A stretch of DNA of 64,000 nt from Limnanthes douglasii subsp. nivea (taxonomy: Eukaryota > Streptophyta > Magnoliopsida > Brassicales > Limnanthaceae), in contig JAUPFV010000002.1 in NCBI GenBank assembly GCA_036936605.1, positions 168,277,739-168,341,738 on the forward strand, written 5' to 3'. Both the position numbers and the translations under genes were made by a program. The notes under the pieces were generated by a model that was not told the DNA's origin, searched no databases, and worked only from the letters and a program-made list of their open reading frames with translations. Positions 10,051-20,027 of this stretch are shown in pieces (within the stretch, counting starts at the first letter, position 1; each line of letters starts with the position of its first letter).

Positions 10051-11278
10051 ATGAGAAAGCATCCAAAGGCTAAAAGATCCAAAGCCAGAATTCTCAAAAA
10101 ACCTAAATCTCCAATTAGACAACAAAGTCTTCAGATCTTATACTTCTGTATAAGCGAAAGATCAGATGAATACAGAGCAACTAAACTAATAAGAAACACT
10201 CGTTTTGGTTTGTCTACAAAGACAATACATTACAGTAATTTTGATCCTAACAAAACTCATGCATTTTCACTTTTCCTTTTGTTTAGAAGAAAGTCAATCA
10301 TCAAAAACTTGAACACCACAAACACCTCGAATATCACCCTCTCTTACTGGATCATCACCTCAAATCAGTCGTGAAGTGACCAAATCTTCTTCAAAAAAAT
10401 CTGAAAAGACTCATTCTTTAACCAATCCTCCAAAAACTACAAGAAGAAAACCTTTCATAGCTATGGGTGATGATACCGATGTCACTTTTACCTTCCGTGA
10501 GAAAAATAGTTGAGACAACGACAACGTCTTAATAAATTCCCTTAAGTAACCCTCCTCAACTGATAGACGAGGCATCTGAAGAAGAAATTGATTCTGAAGT
10601 TACACACTCAAATAACGAAGTTAAAATAGATGAAGAGACTTCGAAGGAATCTAGAAGTGAGGTAGTGAAAATTTCTTCAAAAGAAAAGTCTCGTACAACG
10701 AGAAAAAATGTCACAATATCCGATGAGCTGCATACATCAGTTGGTGAGAACTTAAGGCCGCTCGAAGCACATTACATCTTGCTTTTGAAAAATATTCGTT
10801 ATACGTATTACGAGGAGATCCAAGTAGTTGATCTGAAGAATCAATGGGGAATGGGAGACAACATTATACTTCATCTTCCTAAAGAAGGGGAAACGCCTTT
10901 GGATTGCAGAAAAGATGAATTAGTGGTCTATCTAGAGATCAACAACTAGGTTCTTCGATTTCTACCGGACCCCATGATTTTTGAGTACTTTGAAACTTTA
11001 GATATGTATCCAAGCCAGGTGACACCAAATCAATGGTTGACTTTGCATTCTGTGATCATGGCTTCTCGTCTGTCCCAAATTCCACTCTGCATCGAGGAAT
11101 TCATTTGCTTGCCCAAACTGTCCTAGTGCTTCCATTTTACTATTTTATACTGGATGATGGTTTGAAGATCATCCATAACTTGCTGGAGCAGACAAATGTT
11201 GGAAACAAAAATTTGTCTTCGTCTCAGGAGTTTGGGAGAATGGTAAAGAAATATCTAAATCCAACCCATCTAAATTAA
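10051..11278 (+). pseudogene. Antisense gene of element B (putative gypsy-type transposon protein family)
   Basis: Lies opposite in strand to gag of the same element. The N-terminal part (10051-10374) starts MRKHPKAKRSKARILKKPK and is basic. A later frame (10665-10949) reads through VGENLRPLEAHYILLLKNIR and ends near 10950. A further frame holds YPSQVTPNQW (11007-11036), then MASRLSQIPLCIEEFICL. The same blocks occur in the antisense genes of C (YPSEPKPNAW, IPILIEEFIV) and E (YLMQANLNLW, ASRLSQIPFPIELFN). The combination resembles the plant putative gypsy-type transposon family (PF04195-like) by memory; a profile search was not possible. The 3' half is lost in the deletion that removed pol. 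Function unknown. Confidence 0.7.
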
Positions 11279-11289
11279 ACATCGTCTGG

Positions 11290-12761
11290 ATGAATAATTG
11301 TAAGTCCTTCAATATTTGCTCTAAATGGGTTCCAATCGAAGTGATAGGATTATTCGACCCATTCCTCTATGCTTTCACAAAAGTCAACAATTTCGTATTT
11401 TCAATCAAAATATGTACCTCTTTTTTAACGCAATATAATATGAGCTATCATGTACGATGTCATTGTGATATTTGCAAAACCTTTTTTTCGCTCCTCTCTT
11501 GGCCTACTAATTGGAGTAGGATTCTTGAACTTCACATACCCTTTAGCTTTTTTAAAAATTATGTCCACACTCCCGGTCAGATCGGCATAATACTCAGGCC
11601 TTATCCATTGATTGGGCCTCGGCCTGTGAAATTGATACCCTGATGCCTGGTTGGAATAACCCCCAGTTCAAGGAGGTATGTTGTTGTTCCTCGAACGTGC
11701 CGGTTGGGCAGAATTCGAAGATTTCCCCTAGTTGTTTGGCACCTGCCCATAATTCTTTTGACCAGTTCCAACTACTCCTCGAACTCTGACCGGTTCTTCC
11801 ACATTGATTTGGTCCTCCACTTGAACCATCAAAGCTCCAAAAGTTAAGCTCTTCGTTTAGTTTTTTTGTTTGCCAGATCTCCTGGTAGAAATCCTTGTCA
11901 AACTCTGCCATTGCTACCAACTCCTCACAGTTATCTAAACCTGCTTTGGTTAAAACAAACCGCTTAATATAATCATTGAAGTTTTCTTCCACTGCCTGCT
12001 TGCATTGGATTACTGTATCCTCGTTTGCTTTTATTTCCTTACTCTCATGTCTTGCATCCCATCAAATTTTTCCATATTTGGAATATCAAAGCACTTCGGA
12101 AGGGTGATGGATCTTATTTCAGTTGTCAATGAAGAATTTCTTCAAGAAACACTTTGAACTTATTGATTGTCATCTCTAGTTCCCATCACAGCATAGATTT
12201 TGATCATCCATAACATCATATTGGTTTGACGTATTTCTTTCACACGAATTTGTTTTCCTTAAGCATCGCGGTACACTTTCCCTCCAAGATTTGTATTCTT
12301 TTCGAGATTTTCAACGTTGATCTTTCTCTTCTTTTGAAGATCCTCGATATCTTTTAAAATTAGATCCAGAGCTCTCTACCCCTTCATCACTGGATGTGAT
12401 ATACCTTTGCTTATCTTTTTTTGTCTTTTAGAGAAAGGTGACGCTCTTTAGAAGGTTCGAATCGAGCTTTGCTCTATTCACTTCTAATCTGGAGAGCTAT
12501 GCAAGATCGATCAGACTTATCGACAATATCATTTTTATCGTTTATTTGTCTCACCTCAGATTTAAGTCTAGCTGACTCTCTAATCGTATTTTTCGTTCAT
12601 AGCTGTTATTTTGTCCAAAAGTTGGTCCATTCACAGCTCTATATCCGATTGAGTTTGGAAAACTGGAATAGATTCTTTTTTCCTATCATCAGCCCTTTGC
12701 AAATCGTTTTTAGTGTCTCAACATCATATCGAACTAGCGGGTCGTTTTCTGGATTTATCAT
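11290..12761 (-). pseudogene. Gypsy gag (element B), internally deleted
   Basis: Start at 12761 (MINPENDPLVRYDVETLK), matching MNPENNLLVGSVVEILKN of element D. A central part reads DYIKRFVLTKAGLDNCEELV (about 11915-11975) and AMAEFDKDFYQEIW. The C-terminal part has a zinc-knuckle-like CKYHNDIVHDSSYYIALKK (about 11425-11490). Compared with D, about 180 bp coding for the retrotrans-gag core (HIEQFKNYMMNFEDDNRLVC in D) is missing; the junction is near 12050, between GATGCAAGA and GAGAGTAAGGAAAT on the minus strand. Gag would form the virus-like particle. Confidence 0.85.
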
Positions 12762-12845
12762 CAAGTTTGAAGTTATTTTCCAAGATTCGAAAGGAAAAAA
12801 AGAGAAAATGCGAATGAGTAATCTAGGCACCAATCAATGATCAAC

Positions 12846-12863
12846 TCCCCAACGGAGTCGCCA
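12846..12863 (-). other. Primer-binding site of element B
   Basis: Minus strand TGGCGACTCCGTTGGGGA, three bases after the LTR end CACCA. It would pair with the 3' end of a tRNA ending TCGCCA; tRNA-Arg is used by some Tat and Ogre elements, but I cannot assign the isoacceptor. The equivalent site in D is TGGAAACTCCATTTGGGA. Confidence 0.75.
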
Positions 12864-12866
12864 ATT

Positions 12867-13183
12867 TGGTGAGTTAATATTTGATTGACTAAGTAAAATT
12901 GAAAGAAATAACAATATAAAGAGAGAAATAGATTTTATAGAAAACAATTAACTTGCCAAAGTGATCTATCTCAAAAAGTCAGACCCTTTCTTAGATCAAC
13001 ATTGGATTTTATATAGAGGCGTAAAGACTTAGCTCAAACTCAAACATTTATAAAAAGGGGGTTAATTACATGCTAGTCCCGCACTAAAATATGGAGTTCT
13101 AATTCTCTCCTCTAATTATACAATATGTCATAACAAGTTTTATTCTTTTACATTTCAGTCTTCGAAGTTATATTTCCTTATCA
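12867..13183 (-). repeat. 5' LTR of element B
   Basis: Plus strand runs from TGGTGAGTTAATATT to TTTCCTTATCA, so the minus strand is TGATAAGG...CTCACCA with the canonical TG...CA ends. A TATATAAAA-like TATA box on the minus strand lies at about 13010-13020. Confidence 0.9.
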
Positions 13184-13297
13184 ATATATACACCGTAAAT
13201 TGATTTAGAGGAAGGTTTTAGATCAATAGGCCATTGTTCCTCTTAATGGTAGAAAACTTATCATGTTACAATATATAATTTACTCAAATGAGTAATT

Positions 13298-13962
13298 ATG
13301 CTCAAATCAGAATATAGTACATCGACTATTGTATTTTCTTTCATTTAGTCTCTCGGCTAAAAAATCATCGGTGAGGGTCTTGGACTATTCAAAAGCTATA
13401 AATTTAGTCCCCGCGCGTGGTCTTTTCTATGGTTCAGCTACGTGTCCTAATTGTTAAATGGTACAAGACTCACAAATAGTCCATCGGCTTTTAATTCTAT
13501 TTTATCCTTTAAATTTAATATATTTTTAATATTTTTTGTTTTTTCTTATTGATTGATTTTTTTATTTTTTATACTTATGAAAAGAAAGTATCACAAAAAA
13601 ACAAAACAAAATATTAAAATAATAAATAATAAATTAAAGTTGAGGGTAAAATATTAAAACAAATATTAAAAAAATATTACTTTTGCGATAATCTGTTTTG
13701 AGAAGATTAAAAAATAAAAAAATTAAATTAAATAAATAATAAACTAAATTAAATTTAAAGGGTAAAAATAGAATTAAAAATCGAGAGACTATTTGTTAGA
13801 ATCGTATCATTTAACTATGGGGACACATGGGTGAACTAGGGAAAACACCACGCGCGGGGACTAAATTTATAGATCTTGAATAGTCCAGGGATCCTGACCG
13901 ATGATATTTTAGTTGGTGAAAGAACACGCAATAGTCGAGGGACTGTATTATTATTTAAGCAT
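13298..13962. mobile_element. Foldback (long-TIR) transposon, 665 bp
   Basis: The left arm (13298 to about 13520) and right arm (about 13735-13962) are inverted copies. ATCGACTATTG at 13321 pairs with CAATAGTCGAG at 13930; TAGTCCCCGCGCGTGG at 13404 pairs with CCACGCGCGGGGACTA at 13848. The centre is AT-rich and non-coding. Flanks are GAGTAATT (13290-13297) and GAGTAACA (13963-13970), an imperfect 8-bp target duplication. The outer motif AGTCCCTCGACTAT is shared with the element at 22172, so both belong to related non-autonomous DNA transposons. Confidence 0.75.
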
Positions 13963-13970
13963 GAGTAACA

Positions 13971-15246
13971 ATTCAGCCAAACCAGACTTTACAAGTATCA
14001 TGAAGTGCATACCTGTTATCCATATTCTTGCGTATGGAAATGCAAAAAATACTTGTGTTTGGTATATAAACATTGGAGTTAAAACTGCACTTTAGTGCAC
14101 TGAGAATTTATACGAGGTTATAATTGTCTTGTTTGAATAAAAATACTTAAAACGTCCAAATATGGTCGATTTAGAGAGGCTACTACAAGTAGGCCAAAAC
14201 CAAAGTTTCCCCGGAATGCTTGAAAGTATCAATTACATGCATTGGACGTAGAAGAATTTTCGTAAGTTGTGTCACTGTCAATTTACAAATAGATACAAGA
14301 GCACAACAACAGTTATCCTCGAGGCACTGACTTGCCATAACTTGTGGATATGGCATGATTTTTCGGATGCTTCGTGTTTTGAACGATTTAAATGTACTAG
14401 GTTGATTTCCGGTGTTTGACAATATTGAGTCTGGTGTCTCCTTGATAGTGAACTAAAATGTGAATGATAATCAATAAAATATAGCTTACACATTAATCTA
14501 GTTAGATAAATTCTCCAATATAATAAAGCTAACTTCTTTGCTAAAATACAAGTGATGCAGGAAAGATGTGGAACGTACATTTGGAGTTTTGTACGTAAGG
14601 TTAACAAGTATTCACCATCTAAGAATAATGTGGAGTCTCAAATAATTAGGTAAGATAATGAGGGCATGCATTATTTTACATAACATGATAATTAATTATC
14701 AACAATATTCATGTTCACAAACCTGAGAAACTTCTAATTTCGTACCGATGAGAAGTATTGGACCTCGCTCATCGTTCATTTTCCAAAAACCAATGAATCC
14801 TTAAATAAAAATACATGTTTGTAGTTGAACTGGAGTCCGACTAAATAATAAGACAAAAAAATTAAATTAAAGATGGATATTTTCAAAAACATTTTAAACA
14901 AGTTCATAACAAGCCTCGATTTAATTTCTCTACTTCACTAATATTTAATATTTTTTTCTTGTATGTTTGCAATAATTTATGTACTTATTTTATGGAATTT
15001 TTTATATGTTTGTTTTTTAACTTATGTAAGTTTTTTTCAAGTGATCAATAACATTATGTGTTGTTTTGGTAAATTATATATTACTCGATTTATTAAAACT
15101 TTCAGTTTTTCGGAAATTGAACAAAAAGTAATTTTATAATTTAATTTTATTGAAGAATTTAATATGTGTTATTTTATTAAAAATATATATTCTAATAAGT
15201 ATAATTTAATATCAATATTTATAAAATAAAGTATAAAACTAAAAAA
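13971..15246. other. AT-rich DNA with one unassigned open region
   Basis: Mostly AT-rich. On the minus strand 14183-14607 holds overlapping open frames of 109 and 79 codons (e.g. NTGNQPSTFKSFKTRSIRKI, ASQCLEDNCC) in less AT-rich sequence. I do not recognise them and they may be chance or an exon fossil. Confidence 0.35.
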
Positions 15247-15505
15247 ATGGTAAACTATATGATAGAGTGATGTGGAAGAGAGTGAAATATGGTGGGTATG
15301 GTTGATAGTTGAAAAACCTTATGTTGTGCACACTATAGTTTTTTGTATATTTTTGGTTGGTGATTCAACATATGTGGCACATATGTGGCATGAATGTTTT
15401 GAAGAATTTGAACCCATGTTGAACATGAGTTTATATTTTTCAAAACATATATACTCCACCATATTTATATCTCTTCCACATCACTTTATCATATAACCTT
15501 ACCAT
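15247..15505. mobile_element. MITE with ~50-bp terminal inverted repeats, 259 bp
   Basis: Left end ATGGTAAACTATATGATAGA continuing GTGATGTGGAAGAG pairs with the right end, whose reverse complement reads ATGGTAAGGTTATATGATAA then GTGATGTGGAAGAG and AAATATGGTGG. No coding content and no clear target duplication, so the superfamily is undetermined. Confidence 0.7.
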
Positions 15506-16420
15506 AGTTGTATGATTTGGACACCATATTTAAAATAATTATTTTCAAATTAGATTTAAGATATCTATAAGTAGAGTGATCCTATATCGACATGTTAAAA
15601 ACATTGTTTTTCTAATTTATTTGAGAAACCTATGAGTAGAGTTTTCATATAATCAAATACATAAATACTTACAAGATGAAAATGTTATTCTTGAAATTTT
15701 AGGATGCTACTCCCTTTAAATTTCTCCTATAAAGTTTCAGATTCAAACCAATAAACTAAATGAAGACTACACAATATTATAAATTGTTACTTATACGTAT
15801 TATAGCCCATATTTATTTTGTCCTTACAAAATAATCCAAACTTTATGTTTTGCTCAAATTGTTTATTTCCGAATCCATTCTTCATAGGTATTTAGAATAA
15901 ATCTGGTATCTATACAATTAACTTCGTGATACATATTTTATATATTAATATATTACTTTATACATGATTAGTTTTTGTTAAACTAATATTGACGATAGTC
16001 CGATACATTGATAAAACATGTAACAGTCTATTTTAGTGAGAAATTTCAATAATCTCTTGGATCATCATATGATATTATAGGATGCATCCACTAAATTCCA
16101 AATTTCTATCGTCATATGCAATATGATAATTTCTAATAATCTTACTTGGATCATCATATACAACTATATAATGTAATCACCAAATGAACGTTCATAAATT
16201 ATATCATCATATATATAAACTTAACAATCTCATACATGACCATTAACAACATATGACTAAAGTCATTGTCAATGCATTAGAATCTGTAAATATATGCATC
16301 ATAATTACGACATCACAACAATCAATTACATGGATCAATCATACTTCATAACATAAGAATAATATGGAATGTAATATTATATATTTATTCTTAAATCTTC
16401 CGACTTAATGGGACATTTAC
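15506..16420. other. AT-rich DNA, no gene seen
   Basis: No recognisable coding sequence. A TTGGATCATCATAT phrase recurs near 16057 and 16148 but no clear unit could be drawn. Confidence 0.5.
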
Positions 16421-16429
16421 TTATAGTGG

Positions 16430-18075
16430 AGGGTATAACCATATACAGATGGATATGAAAGACCTATCTAAAACCATATTTATAACCAGCCGAGATCTCG
16501 ACTACTACAAATTAATGCTCTTTGGTTTATATAATGCTTGGGCTACTTACCATCATTTGGTGAATAAGACCTTTGCTGGCCAGATCAGAAGAATTGTTGA
16601 GATTTATATTTGTGATATGTTGGTAAAGGGTATAAAAGATGAGGATCATTTCTCTGTTCCAAAGAAAATATTTTCTAATATAAAAGCCATCAACTTAAAT
16701 GAATCTAGAAAAGTGTACATTTGGTGTGTGGTCTGGGAAATTCTTACGCTATAATCTGAGGGGAAAAGACATTCATGCCGACCCGATACAATTGAAAGCT
16801 TTAATTTTCATGGATCCTCCGAGGTCCGTTAAAGAAGTAAAATTTTTAACGTAAAGGTTAGTGGATTTAAACTTAATTATCTCAATGTCTTCAGATGCAC
16901 TATTTTCCCAAATATTGAGAAATACAAGCATGTTCAATTTGACTTCAGAGTGTGACGAAGCAGTCGCAAAAATAAAGGAACATCTGTTATCTTCGGAAAT
17001 GTTAACGAGACAAACTATGGGATAAGTATTGTATATATACTTTGCAGTGTCAAATTATACAGTAAATACATTATTCGTAAGAGAAGTTGAATCTTATTCG
17101 TACCCCTGTTTAAGTAAAACTTATTATATGCTGAAAAAATGATACTTAAAGATAGAAAGGTTTGGTTTGGGTCTAGTAGTTGCAGCTTAGAAAATAAGGC
17201 CATATTTCCAAGTCCATTCGAATACTTTTCAGTTTTCTTTTTAACTTAAAAATATATTACAAAGACCAGACGTGTCAGGTCGGATGACTAAGTGGTCAAT
17301 AGAGCTAGGAGATTATGGTATTAAATTTTCATCTCAAACAACAATTAAAGGACACGATTTGGTGGGCGACTAGCTCATGGGCTAAATATTGATAAACCTT
17401 TGAATAAATTGAAAGTTCTAACAGATGGGGACTCAAGTATATCGGGTTGTCTAATAGGGGTTTACTTAGTATTTCATTTCAAAGATTCAATGTATCAAGC
17501 AACATGATTTGGTTTTGAAGCATCAAATAATGAAGTAGAGTATGAGGCAAAATTAGCAGGGATAAGGGTTGCACAAATTTGTGGTGCTAATAAAGTTCGT
17601 TTTATAAGCAATTCATAACTGCTTATTAATACTGCATTTGGCCAATCTGAAGTAAGAAAAGATCATTTGGTAAATACTTAAAGGAATTAAGTGAGAAATC
17701 AACTTTATTATTGCACATTAAGTAGGAACACTCCATGGGTAAAAAAGTTGATGATTGATTCCTTAGCTAATATTGGATATACCGAAGGTATTCATGGATT
17801 CTGATACAAGAGCATCATTCGATAATGAAACGTTTTGAGCATAAATCAAGAACCAAAAGAACACTCTGAATCTTGACCATCACAGATAAAGATTGGAGGT
17901 ATGAGATTACAAAATTTATAAGTAAGGGGACTCTGCCAATCGATAAAGTATTGGCAAAATAGCTACGGTTTAAGGTATATAGTTTCGTAGTCACTGGGAT
18001 ATCCTCTATGAGAAGCCTCTGAGTCAACCACTATTACGATGCCTTGGAACTAATGAGGAATAAATGAGGTTATAG
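16430..18075 (+). pseudogene. Ty3/gypsy pol fragment (RT, RNase H, start of integrase)
   Basis: RT starts as MDMKDLSKTIFITSRDLDYY, then KLMLFGLYNAWATYHHLVNK and YICDMLVKG (16605-16631). The YxDD box is YICD followed by M, so the first catalytic Asp is replaced by Cys. RNase H follows: KIRPYFQVHSNT (about 17190) and RPDVSGRMTKWSIELGDYGI (about 17264-17325). An integrase N-terminal trace, FISKGTLPIDKVLAK and LSQPLLRCLGTNEE, lies at about 17910-18060. It has the Tat-like pol arrangement seen in C, D and E. No LTR is attached; it breaks off near 18075 into copia sequence. Confidence 0.85.
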
Positions 18076-18285
18076 AGAACCAAATATACCACGAGCGTAC
18101 AAAGCACATAAATATCAAGTATCATTTAATTTGTGATAGTATATCAATTAGAATTCTTATGTGAAGAAAATTTCTACAAGCCAACAGATATAATGACCAA
18201 TGTCATATCACTTCCAAAGTATAAGGAGTTCCTAGACTGGATTGGTGTTTGCAACACCTAGTGAATGTCGTAAGGGCATTTGGTG
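18075..18285 (+). pseudogene. Copia RNase H C-terminus
   Basis: Reads ERTKHINIKYHLICDSI, then FLCEENFYKPTDIMTNVISL and KYKEFLDWIGVCNT before a stop near 18262. This matches the copia pol C-terminus (ARTKHIDVRYHFIR, NPADMLTK, KHCLDLIGI). It sits directly before a polypurine tract and LTR, its normal place. The upstream copia sequence is replaced by the gypsy fragment. Confidence 0.85.
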
Positions 18286-18337
18286 AGTCACACGAATAGA
18301 AGTTTATTTTTTGATAGTGAATAAATGATATTTGTCT

Positions 18338-18346
18338 CAAGGGGAG
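18338..18346 (+). other. Polypurine tract of the copia remnant
   Basis: CAAGGGGAG immediately before the LTR start TGTTGTGAAG. This is the expected plus-strand primer site for reverse transcription. Confidence 0.75.
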
Positions 18347-18837
18347 TGTTGTGAAGAATTAGTCGAATATTGTTCACAATATACCTCGTGATTCATGTTT
18401 TTAAAAGTGTACCCCGTGTCCACCAGAAATGAAACAACATTCTGAAGAAATCTGGTCGGATGTAATTTATAGTGTAAATTGTGTCCACACGTACATTCTT
18501 TTGTCATTTTCTATAGTTGTTTATAATGAAGCAGATATGAAGCCATTAGGTCTATTATCTAGATGGTTCTATTTATTAATTATAAATAGACTACTATGAT
18601 AGCACAAAAGAGACACTGAAATCTATAATCCTTTTCTACCATAGTGAAACATTTTTCTCCGACCGAACCCGTGGACGCAGATATATGCTTAAATAAAGGT
18701 GATTGTACTCTTATGTTCTGGTTATGAATTGTATAACCATTGACGTTCGACACGTTTTTTATGTTGTTTGTTTCAAGTTTTATAATATTTTTTGTTATCG
18801 TATATGTACATCAAACCTATTCTTGATGATTACAACA
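18347..18837 (+). repeat. 3' LTR of the copia remnant
   Basis: Begins TGTTGTGAAG and ends TTACAACA, giving an inverted TGTTGTRA terminal pair and a 491-bp LTR. It contains TTATAAATAG near 18577 as a possible TATA box. The end was chosen from the inverted terminus only, since no second LTR copy is in the window. Confidence 0.65.
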
Positions 18838-19784
18838 TGTAATTGTTTGATATATTTTATCTAGAGCATATCTCTAACCATAATTACATCAGTAAAAATA
18901 TATGTCGGCCATAATTCTTTCTCGGGTAGAGCTGATAAAGATATGGTAATCTAATTAAATATGTATTCTTGTAGTGTATGACCGTAAATTTTAAAATATA
19001 AAACTTAATGCAATAAGTGCACTATAAGCATGAGAAATATGTTTGTTTCTATTAAAATTTTATATACTTATAAGATCCTATAAATATTGTAACAATGTAA
19101 TTGTTTTATAATTTTTCCAATAAGACATGAATAGTATAGAATTTAGCAATTGGTTTAGGATTATAAAATTTGTTCATTTTTAGGTCGGTAAATATATTAA
19201 TATCTATAAAACTAATGTTTCTTTTAGAGGATATTAAAAAAATAAAATTGATTCACAATAAAACTGTGGTTGTTCAAGACTTTCATGAAGCGTGACTTTT
19301 AATAGCTAGAAAATACATTTAGTATCAAATACAAATTTTGGCCCATTAATCAATAATTTATCAAATCCTTAATTGTTTTTGTAAGTTTACTATTTTGATT
19401 CCTACGAGCCCCACGAGATGAGTAAAATTGGAAGACTGCGTGGTTTCTTTAAAATATTTACGAGTGTTTGTAGCACATAGTTTTGTTTCCTGAGACTGAA
19501 GTGTATATGGTGAAATACCATAAAAGCGTGTCGTGACGATGTTTTTAGATGTAATTAATGTTTATAATGGAAGCACACTCGAAAAAATAAAAATTTCAAG
19601 ATAGTCGAGTTCTTATTCACACATAGATAATTGTTTTTGTTTGATATATTCTTCTTATTTCATTACATATGGAAACATGAGCACCATTTTATACATTATG
19701 TCATGTGGCGTGTTTGTGATTAAAAAAACAAAAAAACATTAATATATTTGTATTGCATGTACTACGTGCTTGCTTTGCAGTTAG
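18838..19784. other. AT-rich DNA, no gene seen
   Basis: No open frame or repeat structure that I could assign. Confidence 0.5.
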
Positions 19785-20027
19785 GTCGTCATATGCTACA
19801 TTGTGAACAATACAAGTATTATTCATGATAATTTGTTACACTATTAACACTCATCAATTGTTTGTGTCGTCATATGCTACATTGTGAACAATACAAGTAT
19901 TATTCATTATAATTTGTTACACTATTAACACTCATCAATTGTTTGTGTCGTCATATGCTACATTGTGAACAATACAAGTATTATTCATGATAATTTGTTA
20001 CACTATTAACACTCATCAATTGTTTGT
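19785..20027. repeat. 81-bp tandem repeat, three copies
   Basis: Copies start at 19785, 19866 and 19947 with GTCGTCATATGCTACATTGT. They are almost identical: the middle copy has CATTAT where the outer two have CATGAT. The near-identity contrasts with the heavy decay around it, so this triplication is recent or was homogenised recently. There are no spacers, so it is not a CRISPR array. Confidence 0.95.

Larger units (their letters stand above)
9194..13183 (-). mobile_element. Tat-like Ty3/gypsy deletion derivative (element B)
   Basis: About 4 kb, bounded by two similar LTRs of 318 bp (9194-9511) and 317 bp (12867-13183). A primer-binding site and a gag pseudogene are on the minus strand, and an antisense gene is on the plus strand next to the 3' LTR. 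The whole pol region is missing: gag ends near 11300 and the antisense gene stops at 11278. LTR, PBS and gag are close to those of element D, so both belong to one family. No matching target duplication was seen (CACAC on the left, ATATA on the right). Confidence 0.88.

Noticed and set aside
17815..18027. 70-codon minus-strand frame
   Set aside because: Shadow of the plus-strand gypsy integrase trace.
19785..20027. Regular repeat that could suggest a CRISPR array
   Set aside because: Contiguous 81-bp tandem units with no unique spacers, in plant DNA.
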